Source: Halocafeteria seosinensis
Taxonomy: Eukaryota; Sar; Bigyra; Bicosoecida
NCBI GenBank assembly: GCA_001687465.1
Contig: LVLI01000043.1
Span: 62,001-126,000, forward strand
Direction: 5' to 3'
DNA: 64,000 nucleotides
Shown: positions 11,509-22,803 of the stretch, one piece after another
Position numbering within the stretch: the stretch's first letter is position 1
How the letters are laid out: each line of letters opens with the position of its first letter
Position numbers and translations under genes: made by a program
Notes under the pieces: model-generated
Seen by the model: the letters and a program-made list of their open reading frames with translations, nothing else
Told to the model about the DNA's origin: nothing
The model's database searches: none

Positions 11509-12770
11509 TTAGCCTGAATCTGACCGTTCATATTGTAGGAAGTCTCGGATCTTCTGTGATTCATCCAGTTGCGTAAGAGGTTCCACTGCATTGGCGAAGT
11601 ATTGACCTTGTGCAAAAGAAGCCACTTTGCCTTCTGCATCCATTCCAAAGTAACCATATGAACTTTTCACTCCAAGAGAGAGTTAAATGAATGCAATACG
11701 CACCTAGAGCATAGTCAAAGTGCTGAGCTGCATTCTGGATGTGCTGCCAGCTATTGTGCAGTGGAATCAATAACACCTGAATTTGTTCATCCCGTTCAGT
11801 AGCAGGCTGAGGATCCTTGTTATCGGGGTCCTCTTCATCAACTTCCATGAATACGGGAGCATATGCTTCTGTAGACTTCCAAGGGTCGACAAATACCGTG
11901 GGACCTACGTGGCGAACGACGCCTTTCAGTCCTGTTTCCTCCTTCAATTCCCGGACGGCTGCTTCTTCTGCACAAGATGAATACACCTCCATATTCTCAT
12001 ACTACATGCTCTAATAATTGCCGATACCGACGCTGAACTTCATTTACCTGGTTTCTCTCCTGGGTCGATAATACCGGAGGCGAACTCAATGACGCCGCGC
12101 TCCACGGGAGGTCGTCCGTTCGCTATCAACACAAGTTTACGAGGGCTCCCCCTTCGATGCGTGACGGCTATACTGCGAGGACAAAAACGGGATCCCATGA
12201 TACCTGCACCCAAGGGGCTGGGGAAAACCTCGGGGGCACCTACATCTCGACGCCATCAATCTTGGAAGTGGATCCTGCTCGAACAGTGGAAGTGGTTCGC
12301 TGACAGAATTCCCAGTCGTATGTTTCCTCCGACGAAGTATTCGAGATGTAGAAGGTCTTTTTCATGAGCTCAAGCCATTTACCAGTAGCTCCCGATCCCA
12401 TCGACTGGACCTCCTTGATCGACATGGGAGGTATGGGTTCACCAATATACTCGATATCTGTGTCGTCCTCGCCCGCGTGGGAAGAAGTGGAAGTTAAGTT
12501 TTCGAAACTTCGAATCCGTGACTGCTTCCTCGAGGTTCCCGGAAGTCGCTCCAGCGCTTGCGCAAGCTGCGTTGGAAGTTTGTCACACTTCGCATACATC
12601 CAATGCACCCCAAAGGCGGCGACAGCAATTCCACCAATCAACCATGAGCGATGGTTTTGGGATAAATCAGTCCACCAGGAAGTCAGAGCGTTTCCCAACT
12701 TGTCCTCCGAGTTGCTTTTGTCAGCAGCTGACATTGCAGCACTAGTGTATGACGATGTCGATGGTGGCAT
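11509..12770 (-). CDS. Membrane-anchored Nudix hydrolase, NUDT5-like (ADP-sugar pyrophosphatase type)
   Basis: Exons 12770-12244, about 12217-12048, 11967-11704 and 11669-11509 give 373 codons plus stop. After a short polar N-terminus comes one membrane segment (WLIGGIAVAAFGVHWMYA) and an acidic linker. The NUDT5-like part follows: TGKWLELMKKTFY, YDWEFCQRTT, IDGVE, then VIEFASGIIDPGEKP joined across an intron to EEAAVRELKEETG. This is the Nudix box with its metal-binding Glu residues. Family enzymes hydrolyse ADP-ribose and related nucleotide sugars. The N-terminal anchor is unusual for NUDT5 and suggests attachment to an organelle or ER membrane. The first junction is odd: the frames fit only if a 26-nt intron (GTAGGT to CCCCAG, 12243-12218) is removed. 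Otherwise there is a one-base frameshift there. The last intron is also short (34 nt). Confidence 0.85.
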
Positions 12771-13239
12771 TTTAGTGTTTCGTTTCTCGAGAAAACGAGC
12801 CAGCTATTCCAATTTAACAAACCAAACAACTCAGATTCGTCTAACACTTCTATGCAGTTAAGTGGATCAAAGTAACAGAAAAATCCAGCTCTGTTTTTAT
12901 TATTTTTTCTCGACAGTCTACGGTACCCCTCAAGGAATAATGTTACTCAGTTTCTGTAATTACATTCTTTCTGTAGAATGGCCTGAGATCGAAATGCTGT
13001 CGTATCCGACAACGGCGTTGTTTAGCTTCGCTTATTTATACCCAGTATCAGCTTGCGAAGACGAGTACTATCGTTTCTTACCGACACAGTTTATATCACA
13101 CCAATGTGTACGCACCACACATTGCTTTATGCCTCTAACTATAGCCAGAACTTCTGCAGCAGCAATCTGCAAGGAGCAGTTCACTTGCTGTAGGTAGCCA
13201 GGGAGTTTCAAGCATTCCTGGGAGACTATACATTCCCCT
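12771..13239. other. Intergenic, no feature seen
   Basis: Promoter-side region of the Nudix gene and 3' side of NPRL2. It has several random open frames but none with protein-like content. An extra 3' exon of NPRL2 within about 13070-13240 cannot be excluded. Confidence 0.35.
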
Positions 13240-14691
13240 TCACTTTGCTCGTAAAATTGTTTCATATTTACTGCTTTCGATCAATGCCTCCATTATTTTT
13301 CTCGAAGGTTGGTGAGACACGCAGCATAAGTGATCCACACACCATTTTCCGTTCAAGAGGTCGTGCTCCTCTAGTTGATCGAGCAGCGTCTTGTTATTGA
13401 GGACCTCCCCATCGGGAACCTCCTCGACGCGACGAACTCTCACAGGGAAATGATGCAATCGTCTTATTAGCCCATGAGCAACGCCGAATGTAATGAAACG
13501 TTTCTCGTTTAACCCATATTGCCCAACTTTCCTATCTACGAACACATCTGAGGCACGGCTCCCTGCTCCAAAGGAAGCATACAGTCTGAATAGAATATTT
13601 ATATTAAGAGAGAAACTCGGTGATTGGTTATCATCTCCACTTTCAGACTTCGTTTTTGTAGGATCGACATAGTCCAAACAAGCGTTTTGCATATCCTCGT
13701 TTGTTAGCAATTTCTTCAAATTGCCGGTGATGGCATACACGTTAGAGAACTGGAATATATCAATTAGCTTCACGAAGCCATAAACTAGCAGCTGCTGTAT
13801 ACAACACTTTACGATCTCGATGGGAACATCCGAGAATTCGGCAATAGCTCGGACGTATTTCGTTCCGTCAATAAAGGGAGTAATTCGTCTCAAGCACAGA
13901 TCCCAGTCAGGCCCAACGACTGCATCCAGATCACGGATAGGGAGTGGAACATCTTCGGCATCCACATTTTCCGGCTCGGGTACCGTCGGCAACAATTTCA
14001 GGGACAGAAAGCGCCCTGCAGCAAAATGAATTGATTCCAACAAAACCTCGTTAATGGTCACCGTCGAGTTGCTGGCGTACCTGCGATCGCCGGAACAACG
14101 CACTCTCCCGACTGAACGAGACCAACATGGACTCGGCGTAGTAAGGCGTGAACATTGTGTCTGTAGTGGGATTCCCCCAAAGAGCTGATAAAGTGTAGTT
14201 TCCGCTCAGCATCGTCGAGGAATTGGCCCAGTTTCCTCAAAACTTGCGCGTACGGTTCTTGGTCGGAAACGCTGTCAATATAGAATCCCACACTGAATAA
14301 GAAGACATTACGATCATAATGGCTGCTGTCAATGCGCACGGGGTACCCCAGGACCGTGAAGTCCCTGCGTTTGATGGACATGACGCTTCCACATAGTCCC
14401 GGTTTAGTGATGAGATAAGGACTTATAGCATCAAAATCACTCGAGGAAACGAACCTGCATGTGTATATGGTGCGTACGTACTCCATGAAATACAGCCGCC
14501 TTCCATTGAGGCAAGGACTTACTCCTGGGGATACTGCGTATACAAGAGCCCATCAGAGCATGCATACAGACAGCCTCGTTAAGATATACACCTGTTAATA
14601 TATATATATATATACATACCTGGAAATGGAGCACGGGGCCTTGTTTGTTGTCGAATTCACAGTAAAACACGCCTTTGAGGATGTTTTCCAT
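13240..14691 (-). CDS. NPRL2: NPRL2, nitrogen permease regulator 2-like subunit of GATOR1
   Basis: Exons 14691-14620, 14533-14523, 14454-14081 and 14015-13240 sum to 411 codons. The start MENILKGVFYCEFDNKQGPV matches the NPRL2 longin-type start. SPYLITKPGLCG, the DRNVFLFSVGFYID strand-helix, ITPFIDGTKYVRAIAEFSDV and IDIFQFSNVYAITG follow in family order, and GLIRRLHHFPVRV lies near the end. In GATOR1, NPRL2 with NPRL3 and DEPDC5 acts at lysosome or vacuole membranes to restrain TORC1 when amino acids are low. The second exon is only 11 nt. Without it the frame fails, and with it the protein reads FQYPQEFVSSSDFDAISPYL, in line with the family. Intron 1 is AT-repeat rich. The extreme C-terminus is not conserved, so the last splice or stop is less certain. 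Confidence 0.92.
14523..14533 (-). other. NPRL2: 11-nt microexon of NPRL2
   Basis: Minus-strand TATCCCCAGGA sits between an acceptor ending ACGCAG and a donor GTAAGT. It adds YPQ and part of a Glu codon, and its length (11, not a multiple of 3) is exactly what is needed to link the flanking exons in frame. Confidence 0.75.
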
Positions 14692-15049
14692 GGTTCCATT
14701 CTTCTGTACAGGAGGTATTTCTATGACCCCGACTGGGAATATATGTATATATATATAAAGGAGCTTCAGCAAAACATTACAATGTATGTATGAAACAACT
14801 ACATAGTGGAAAATTGTTTGAAGGTTCTGTCTGCCGCTGTATGCCGCCGAAAGGAAATAGGCTAGCAATGCGTTCAAGACTTGCACATGTATTATTCCTC
14901 ATAGACAGCACACCAAATACTGCTAGGTATCCAATGCTGATGCCGTTAGTGAGTCTGTCCACAGCGATTACTGTGAAAAACAGTGTGTATGTTAGTACGT
15001 AGTACACCGTCCGGTCCGCGTACGGTATTAGGTCTCAGTTGGGCGAGCG
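14692..15049. other. Gap between NPRL2 start and P4-ATPase end
   Basis: Contains an AT-dinucleotide-rich patch at about 14741-14757. It is probably the NPRL2 promoter and the P4-ATPase 3' UTR. No gene was recognised. Confidence 0.35.
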
Positions 15050-18000
15050 CTAGCGCTCTAACCTTCCGTATTGCTTGTACTCTCTTCTGGCAATGCTTGA
15101 CACAACTTCCGGATCACTCGTTTGAATCAGAGAACGCTCAGTTTCCTCAATTCTCTTCCTTCTAATGAGTGCGTACATCCAAACGGGCAACACGCACACT
15201 ACAACGATTAGTCCTAGAGTGTACATATGAAAACGCTGCGAAAAAAGGTCAACGAGAGTGCCTAAGCCGATTCCGTCCCCTATGAGGACACCACGCAACC
15301 ATAACAGAACGGGATATGCCAACAGACACAGTGTGTTAACGACGTGATTGATCCATACTGGTCTGTGAGACAGGGCTAGTAGAGTAAGGAACACTACGAT
15401 GAGGAGAGCTGTAAAGTTAAAGTAGGAAAAAGCTGGGATATCTGGGGCAGCATCTGGAGAGGCAAACGTGGAGATCAACAACATCGCCCCCGCTTGAAAA
15501 TACCCTGTTGCCAAAAGAGCGGAACCCTGCTCTTCAAACGGAATCGCAAAGCGGAATCGCTGCGCATACAAATGAGGGTGCCGTTCAAGCTTGGAGATTT
15601 CCCATTCTCGATCCAGGACTAAAAGCAATGCGGGAAGAGCTGTATATATCTGCAAAGAAAGAGAAAGAAAGAGAATATTAAATCACAAATAGCTTCACCA
15701 GTACAAAATTAGGAAGCCCGTACCATATTATACGTAGTGAGACAGAAGGTATCGAACAAGGAGCAGCCGCTGAAAAGGCACGCAGGAACGTATCCCACTT
15801 GAGCGGAGCAAAGCACGATGCTCTTGTAGAAGCAGAAAAGGGCAGTAATGGAAGTGCGATGAAGGCTTAAACGCCCATGGACCAACATAAGACGTTCAAG
15901 AAAGCGAAATCTCGATATGCTAAAATCGGCAGACCGCGACGCTTGCATTCCTTCTCTTCCCACTAGTCCTACTCCAACATTGGCGGCCAACAACATGGGA
16001 CAGTCATTGCCACCGTCTCCGATTGCTAAAGTTCTTCCTCGGATCAAACTATGTTTGGATCTTCGCACAAATTGCACGAGCTCTGCCTTTTGAGAAGGAG
16101 ATGCTCGGCAACAAATTACGCTTTTGCAACCGGTCTCAACCAAATGTTCAAACTGGACGCTAAAATACTTAAGCAGAAAAGGGAGAGCACATCCATCTAT
16201 GACGAGGGTATACTCCATTCGTTTCCCCTTGCACTTCAAACAAAGGTTATCATTGATATGCCTTAATTCAGCTGAGACATCTCGCTTCGAATTTCCTCGA
16301 ATGGCCAGTACGAATTTCCTTTTCCTTTCGCTGAGCAGGGATTCTATGTCAGAAGCAGGGCTTTCCATGTGAAGATTGCAGAAACAACCGCTGCGCATTT
16401 CTCCATACCCATCCATCACAGAATTGCTGCCAGAGGAGGAACGGTTCTTTAATGAGATTGTTTCTTGAGGTTCATCCATTAGACGCGACGCCAAAGCTAT
16501 CTGAATGGCTGTGGTGTACTTATCCCCGGTGAGCATCCAAAATCGACAACCACCTAAGCGGAGATTCTCGATTGTTTCGGGTACCCCCTGCTGCAGAGTA
16601 TCCTCTACAGCTGAGGCACCAACGAGTTCGAACTGACACTCGAGCTGACCTGCGGCTTGTTCAATGGCTTTCTCTCTGCCAGCCACCTGCCTTCTCGCGC
16701 CTTCCCATTGCGTTAGCCATTCGGCGTACTCTGACCCACTCATGCGACGCACTACCACCATCAATGTTCGCAACCCTCTATTCGCAAACATTTCGATTTG
16801 ACGATTTGTTTGTCGGCGCAATTTGGCTTCTGTCGATTCTCTCTCACAGTGTCGGAGTCTGGGAAACAAGGCTTCATCCGCGCCTTTGCAAAGTACAAAT
16901 ATCATTGACGTTGTTTGGCACCTAATTACGACACTCATTCTCTTTCTTTGCGAAGTGAAGGGAATCACGTGCAACAGTTCGAGTCTTTCTTGGTGCGTGC
17001 CGCGAACTCTTGAGGAATTGATTTCTTCTTTCACCCACACTCTCTTGGCAGCAGGGTCTTTGTCACAAGATCGGAGCCGCGAAAACAAATCTTCCGGGAG
17101 TGATGCTTGAAACTGAATCAGTAGCTCCTCACTTTCATCATCGAACCTATTCCTTTCGAAAAGAGTAATACCAGCCCGCGAAGCTGCGTACACCAGAGCT
17201 TCCTCATCGGGAGACGCAGACTGAAACTCGACACATCGATATACCTGAGTAAGGTCGAGACTACCCAATTCCGCCTTCGGTAGCTCTACGCCAGCTTCGT
17301 TCGCAGCCAAAGGCATGCTGTGACAGATATCATCTCTATCTGTTGCGTCCCGGCTTCGCAATGCATCACGCTTCACAGGCTGAACAGAGTTACATACGGC
17401 CAGAGTCAGCCAGTATATTTCTGTCCTGGAAGAGAGCTCCAAATTGTGAAGCCTTGAGGCATCAGGTTTGCCTTTTACGGAGACAGGACTCCAAACATCT
17501 TGTGAGTCAAGAACCTCGCCGTCTACACTCCCCATCTTAAAATTCATTACGTTATCCGTGAGGGTCCCGGTTTTGTCGGTGAAGATAGTGTCAATGCATC
17601 CAAGGTCCTCGATGATGTCGCTATTATTCACCATTGCACGAACATCAGAGGCCTCATCGTATACATGTACATCATTCGTTATCAGATACGCATAGTAACT
17701 CTTAGCCAGGTCGAGAGTAACACGTAGAGAGATAGGGATGAGCATCGAAATGAGGAGAAGCACCCTGAGAGGAATAATGAGAAACGCATACCAAGGTCTT
17801 CCCTGCTCTTTAGATTCTGGAGTAATATACCACGGGTCCGACTGGCTTGCAGCAATTACGCCAAACATGGACACCAATACAATCTGGATAACAAAGAGGC
17901 TCGCGGTGTGGTAGTTGATCTGTGCATCAACGCTTCCCATTTTTGTTGGAGGCAACGAGGTGTTTTGCCCTAACTTGGTTTCTCTGCCAGTATATACTGC

Positions 18001-19224
18001 TACGCCTACCACATATTCGGTATCCTTTAGAGTGGTTCCTTGTTGAATTAGATTACCGGAGTCCAAGGGAAACGAATCCCTTCTTCCGGAAGCAGCAGCC
18101 ATCTCAACATCGCCTCCGGAAACGAGTTCGCCCTCGAGGTTGTTTTCCAAGGATAACAATGCATTGAGTTTGTGAACATCTGCGTTCGGTGGATCGCACT
18201 TAATGCAGCATCGCATTTCCGTTAATTGCCGATTGGAGAGCGTATTTGTAAAGTGCAGGGCGTAGCGAGGCTTGAGATCCGTCTCGCCATCGAGATTCGC
18301 TGTCTGGACGTAGCACACCCCTTTATCATCCTGTTCCGTCATTCGGCTCTTTAGGGCCACAAGATCGCATGGTACTTGTTCGTTTTTCTTGACAATAACT
18401 AGATGCCCGGGACGAATGTCTCGGGCTTGTAGAACGGTGGTCGATATCCCTCCTTGCAATATCTCAAATGGTTTGGAGTTCACTTCTTCGTCAGCCTTGT
18501 ATCGGCGGTAATCATCGTACGCTGCTCGAATCGCCGTGATGACCAGGACTACTATGAGAGGCGCCCACGTCGTGATGGGATTCACTGGCGTAATCGCGCT
18601 CCATAGTTGCAAACATGCAATAAACAAAAAATATCGATTCATGTAACTGCGGAACTGATCATATAAGTTCTGCAGCAGGACACACATAATTCGTTCCAGA
18701 TGAACTCTTGACGCTTCTCGGTGGTCTCAAACTGGCCCACTGAGTGCAGCAAGTTCAGCAATGCAGTTGTCGAAAATACCATCGGAAACACTTACATGAG
18801 GGATAAAGGTCCATAGCGTGTATTTAGTGCTTCGGACAGCGTTGTTTGGCAGTTCTGGCGTCTTTTCAGGCCGATTCAGGTAGACGATTCTCCATCCATG
18901 GGCATCTTTATCACCCTCCTCACTCCCTGAGTCATCTGAACTCGAACTTCCGGCTATACGATCCTGTATATCGTCTCGAATCTGCGAATATCCCCTCTGA
19001 AGGGCCCTTGAAGTCCGGCGGTACATGGTTTTCAGAGCGTTCCAGCACTTATACAAGGCCGTTCTCCTCTCTTCTTTTTTTGATATATCTTGCTCAATGT
19101 CCAGACTACCAGTTACATCAGGTGGACACGATGAAGAAGACCGAATTAATGCATGAGAAGAGCTGGAAGTGGTGCTGTCACGCTCTCGAAGCCCTCCTCG
19201 ATGGAGCATTACCACCACCACCAC
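15050..19224 (-). CDS. P4-type ATPase, phospholipid flippase
   Basis: Exons 19224-18796, 18669-15724 and 15649-15050 sum to 1,325 codons. After about 80 disordered Ser/Asp-rich residues comes the P4 start (RIVYLNRPEK, NAVRSTKYTLWTFIPH, then NLYDQFRSYMNRYFLF). Further P4 hallmarks are the PISL motif in TM4, the phosphorylation loop FTDKTGTLTDNVMNFK, SPDEEALVYAA, the hinge LTGDKYTTAIQIA and AIGDGGNDCPMLLAANVGVG, with the usual C-terminal membrane segments. Family members move aminophospholipids or glucosylceramide to the cytosolic leaflet of Golgi, endosome or plasma membrane, usually with a CDC50 partner. The actuator loop reads DGETDLK where most P4 classes have DGETNLK. Asp at this place is known from the Neo1/ATP9 class, yet other motifs look like the ATP8 type. 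An alternative ATG lies near 19206. I cannot assign a subclass. Confidence 0.93.
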
Positions 19225-19809
19225 ACACGATCATACACTACTAATACTACTATTGTTATAATCATATATATATAGAAACAGAAAAGGAAAACAACAGCTT
19301 CAATACACGGACAGTAGGGCTCACTAACCCGTGAGAACCCAACTGAGATGGTTATGACGCTATTCACAGTGAATAAAGGCTTTACAATTCCCATGTACGC
19401 ACCGAATATGTTCGATTACACTATATCACTGTGTATACCATTTTTCAGTGGATGGTGTGCTTGGCAATCCACTCGAATCAAGGGACTTCACTTTCTGCTT
19501 CGCCCCTGCGGCGAAGGAGATTTCGTATCAACTTTGTCCCACTCTTCTTAGGTATACATTTCGAAGACACTATTATTAAAGTTAGTGTAAATGCAGGACC
19601 GACCAGACGGCGAAACTACTACGAGCACACTTCCAAATCCAACTTGTTATAGTGAGATCGTATCGGATGTCCCATGTCCCATAATAGCGAGGCAGTATCG
19701 TGCTAAATCAATCACTTACCCAAACATTGACTGTTGCTTTAATGACGGGGGTATGGGTATCCAATGTACCAGCGGTCAGCACCCGCACTTCGCTAGATCC
19801 ATACATATG
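19225..19809. other. Intergenic, no gene recognised
   Basis: Promoter side of the P4-ATPase gene. Short open frames on both strands have no protein-like features. Confidence 0.35.
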
Positions 19810-22176
19810 CTAGTCTTCCATAAGATCATCCAGGTCAAATTCTCCCCAATCGTCCTGGTTGTTTGTGTTTTGTGAAATAAACGAAGGTAGAAACATACCG
19901 ATACTCGATCGCCGCCTCTCTCCATGATCAGCAGACCCACGTACTGAGGGTATGCTCCCGCTACCTTCGTCAACTCCGTATCCGTGTCCTGTTGTTGATG
20001 GTGCTGAGCCCTCAGCGGGAGGTCGACTATCAAATGTCACGGCTTTGCCTTTCGGTGTATCGGCTGCATCAAATGAAGAATGTTGTCTTCTGCGGCTAGC
20101 TTCTATTTCGGAAAAAGGCATTCGAGCTGGGCGCTCGGCATCTCCTATTCTCCGTGAGGCAGGTGAAGAGGGACTGGAAGGTGAGCCCCTCCGAGGACTA
20201 TTGAAAAGCATAGCTTTAATTTGATGCTCCCTTCTTTGGGCTGCCCGGCGGTCTTCTGCCGATGGCCGTTGTTTCTGTGGCGAGTGCGGACTACCTGAAT
20301 GTGGGCTGCCAGATCCGGGTAATAACGTCTTGTGGAGCAATTGCAGTTGGGCGGGGCTCAGTACCCCATATTTGGCAACAGTTTCATCCTCCATTGACCC
20401 ATCGCTTGAGTCGCTTTCGTCTGCGGTAGCCGATTGTTTGCTCTGAGAAGCTCTTGGCTGTATAGCGTATGTAGCAAAGACTTCATCGTCAAGCGGTTCT
20501 TCACTTTCATCCTCCTCGCTATTTGCTACAGCAGTTATTGTTGGAGACGTCATCTCTTGAGCCAATATTTCTCGGTCACTCTGGGCTGTATGTGGCGGCA
20601 TTGATTCTTCATGAGAAGGAGCAGAGTATGCTGCTGGTTCGGTTGCAGCCATTTCGAAACCAAAAGGACTATCTTGCTGACCAAACGTGAGGGTTTCGCT
20701 TTCTGTCGCCGGGGACATTGAGTACCCTGTGTAGTATTCATAGTCTTCAGGATAAGAATTATTGTCATCTCCAACGCCGGGCACTGTGTGATGTTCAAGA
20801 AGTGATCGCTCCAGCTGAAGGATTGCGCTTTCTCCAGGAGGTTGACCCGTTCGAGGAGTCTCCTCCGTAGTCTCTTTCTCAGGGGGATGTAGGTGTGTTT
20901 GCGATACTTCATTGTGCCCAGCGCTCTCCATTGCTATACTGTCTCTACCTTGCGAAATATTTGAAGTGACTGGGGAACTTGCTCCGGATGAGATATTTCC
21001 TGATACGGAGGTATCTCGAGTTCCAGCGGTTGAGACTGGCGGTCCCAATTCATTTCCCGATAAACCCTCAGTCTCGTGTTCACCATTAGTTTCATCTTCA
21101 CCTTGAGATACATTAGCGTAGATACTAGTTTCATGTACATACACCACATCCTCGTCTGACTTATCACTGTCCGGTAACGTACCGTCCGTAGTACTGTCTG
21201 TAGTGTCTCTCCTGGATGTTTGTCCTGCTGGGACGGTAGGGCGACGATCTTTCACCCTTATCTGCTGTAGTTGATCAATCGCCCCTCCTATACGGTCATG
21301 TCGTATATCTTGTTTCCTTTGCTCTGCTCGCCTTTTTTCTTCTTCCAGTGCATGCTGCCATTTTTCCACTAATTTTGAATGACGAGTCGCACGATTAGAA
21401 CTCCGTCGAGACCTTCTGGGAGTATGCGTTCCTGATTCAGAATGAGACAGTTGCGATTGCGAAGAGGAGACCTGTTCTCTTGTCGATGAGGAAGGCAACT
21501 CTTCTGGTTGCCTGTCTACACCTTGGCTTTGTGCCCTGTCTACACCTTGTTTCTGCTCTGGGGTGGGAGGATTTCGTAATTTTTGCCCTCCATAACTTCG
21601 TTGTTTCAAGGGAGATGAAGGTAAGTTCTGAGAACTATCAGCTTCTTGAAACTCATCCTTCCGTGAATGAAGTCCGGATTGCACACCATTCGTGTGCATT
21701 TGCGGTCTTTCGTCCGTTGCAGCTGACGTTTGTCGTACCGAAGTACCGCTGTCACTAGAAGTCTGTCTTCGGTCCCCTGAGGCGCTATACGTGCGCAGTG
21801 GGGAACTTCGTGGATCTTGGAACTGCCTAACGTTGACATAGCTCTGTGGACTTGACGGAGGGGTGTTCTCTGGAGGAAGCTCTAAGTCGTGACGATTCGG
21901 TTGTCTTAAGTTACTTTCGCTGCGCGGTGAGGAGAAGTGAGCTCTATACCCCACTCCAGGTGGGGACGGCGGTGAAGCGATCTCGGAGCGCACAATGTCG
22001 CGTAACTTATCAACGGAAGAGGGCGTCCGTGGTAAGGAGGGGGAATCCTCATTATGTGCTGCAGGAGGAGGAGTTGCCGTCCGTGGCGACGGCGAACGCG
22101 GGGAATCGTGATGGAGGCTTCGGGTTGCTTTCATGGCTCCAAGTCGTTCGTAGCTTCGGTACGATGCTGCTGCCAT
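19810..22176 (-). CDS. Large disordered Ser/Pro-rich protein with acidic C-terminal motif
   Basis: A single uninterrupted frame of 788 codons. The first 250 residues are rich in SP, SSP and RRS motifs, typical phosphorylation-prone disordered sequence. One basic helical segment follows (LVEKWQHALEEEKRRAEQRK, around residue 270). The middle is Glu/Ser/Thr-rich. A second SP-rich stretch (GSGSPHSGSPHSPQKQRP) precedes the end. The last residues DDWGEFDLDDLMED form a short acidic-aromatic motif resembling ligand peptides for clathrin-adaptor ear domains. No enzyme domain is present. The only ATG near the 5' end of the frame is at 22176 (MAAASYRSYERLG). I do not recognise an orthologue. A trafficking or cytoskeletal adaptor role is a guess from the C-terminal motif alone. 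Confidence 0.75.
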   Translation of the reverse strand: MAAASYRSYERLGAMKATRSLHHDSPRSPSPRTATPPPAAHNEDSPSLPRTPSSVDKLRDIVRSEIASPPSPPGVGYRAHFSSPRSESNLRQPNRHDLELPPENTPPSSPQSYVNVRQFQDPRSSPLRTYSASGDRRQTSSDSGTSVRQTSAATDERPQMHTNGVQSGLHSRKDEFQEADSSQNLPSSPLKQRSYGGQKLRNPPTPEQKQGVDRAQSQGVDRQPEELPSSSTREQVSSSQSQLSHSESGTHTPRRSRRSSNRATRHSKLVEKWQHALEEEKRRAEQRKQDIRHDRIGGAIDQLQQIRVKDRRPTVPAGQTSRRDTTDSTTDGTLPDSDKSDEDVVYVHETSIYANVSQGEDETNGEHETEGLSGNELGPPVSTAGTRDTSVSGNISSGASSPVTSNISQGRDSIAMESAGHNEVSQTHLHPPEKETTEETPRTGQPPGESAILQLERSLLEHHTVPGVGDDNNSYPEDYEYYTGYSMSPATESETLTFGQQDSPFGFEMAATEPAAYSAPSHEESMPPHTAQSDREILAQEMTSPTITAVANSEEDESEEPLDDEVFATYAIQPRASQSKQSATADESDSSDGSMEDETVAKYGVLSPAQLQLLHKTLLPGSGSPHSGSPHSPQKQRPSAEDRRAAQRREHQIKAMLFNSPRRGSPSSPSSPASRRIGDAERPARMPFSEIEASRRRQHSSFDAADTPKGKAVTFDSRPPAEGSAPSTTGHGYGVDEGSGSIPSVRGSADHGERRRSSIGMFLPSFISQNTNNQDDWGEFDLDDLMED

Positions 22177-22415
22177 GGTACCGCCTCTAAGCCGTCGAAA
22201 AGGACATAGTAGTGGGTATTTATCCCGTACTGGCGGTAAAATACACTTTTTTTGGCGCGCAAAACTGCAAATCCCCTTTATTCAGTTCCAGGATCACTCC
22301 AGAACTCCTATATTCACCACGCGGACTCTATTAGGAGCATATAAACGTTAGCATCTCTAACATGTCAACAAATACCAATACCATTTATGTACTGAACTGA
22401 CTACTCCCATCCCGC

Positions 22416-22426
22416 AAGTTGAAGTT
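22416..22426 (-). promoter_or_regulatory. Candidate upstream motif AACTTCAACTT
   Basis: Reads AACTTCAACTT in the sense of the minus-strand gene starting at 22176, about 240 bases upstream. Longer versions of the motif lie upstream of two other genes in the window (59303 and 63749). Confidence 0.35.
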
Positions 22427-22765
22427 GGGATTCAAGTCATTGAGTAGGACTTCCTTCGTCCCCTTGAGTGTGTTTTCGGGTGAGTGACCACATTACCACC
22501 TTAAACTGGTTTGGTTCTACTGAGTAGAGCCCTATTTCACACTGCAAAGACGTAGGTTGATGCGCTTGAATGGACAACATCGACCTTCACAGAGGACAGT
22601 AGTGCACGCATGACCGCATCCATGGTATGTATGTTCGATCGTAACAAACTCGCGCTTCGCATAGTTTGCATTCGGGGAGCATCAACTCTGCTGAATTAAA
22701 AACTGTGCCAAATTAATGAAAAGTGAGAGAAGCAAATCCGCACTTAAATTTTCTCATTGCTAGTT

Positions 22766-22803
22766 ACACACACACACGAATGTGACAGATAGCCCACCGG
22801 CCG
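22766..22803 (+). repeat. Dispersed repeat, copy 1
   Basis: CA-repeat stem followed by TGTGACAGATAGCCC and ACCGGCCG. The same core occurs at 49502-49535 and 59009-59044. The CACACA and TGTG parts can pair, and CGGCCG is palindromic. Confidence 0.75.

Noticed and set aside
11561-11700. Alternative frames at the 3' end of the Nudix gene
   Set aside because: The frame giving YGYFGMDAEGKVASFAQGQY is the only one that fits a folded C-terminus and follows from a GT-AG splice.
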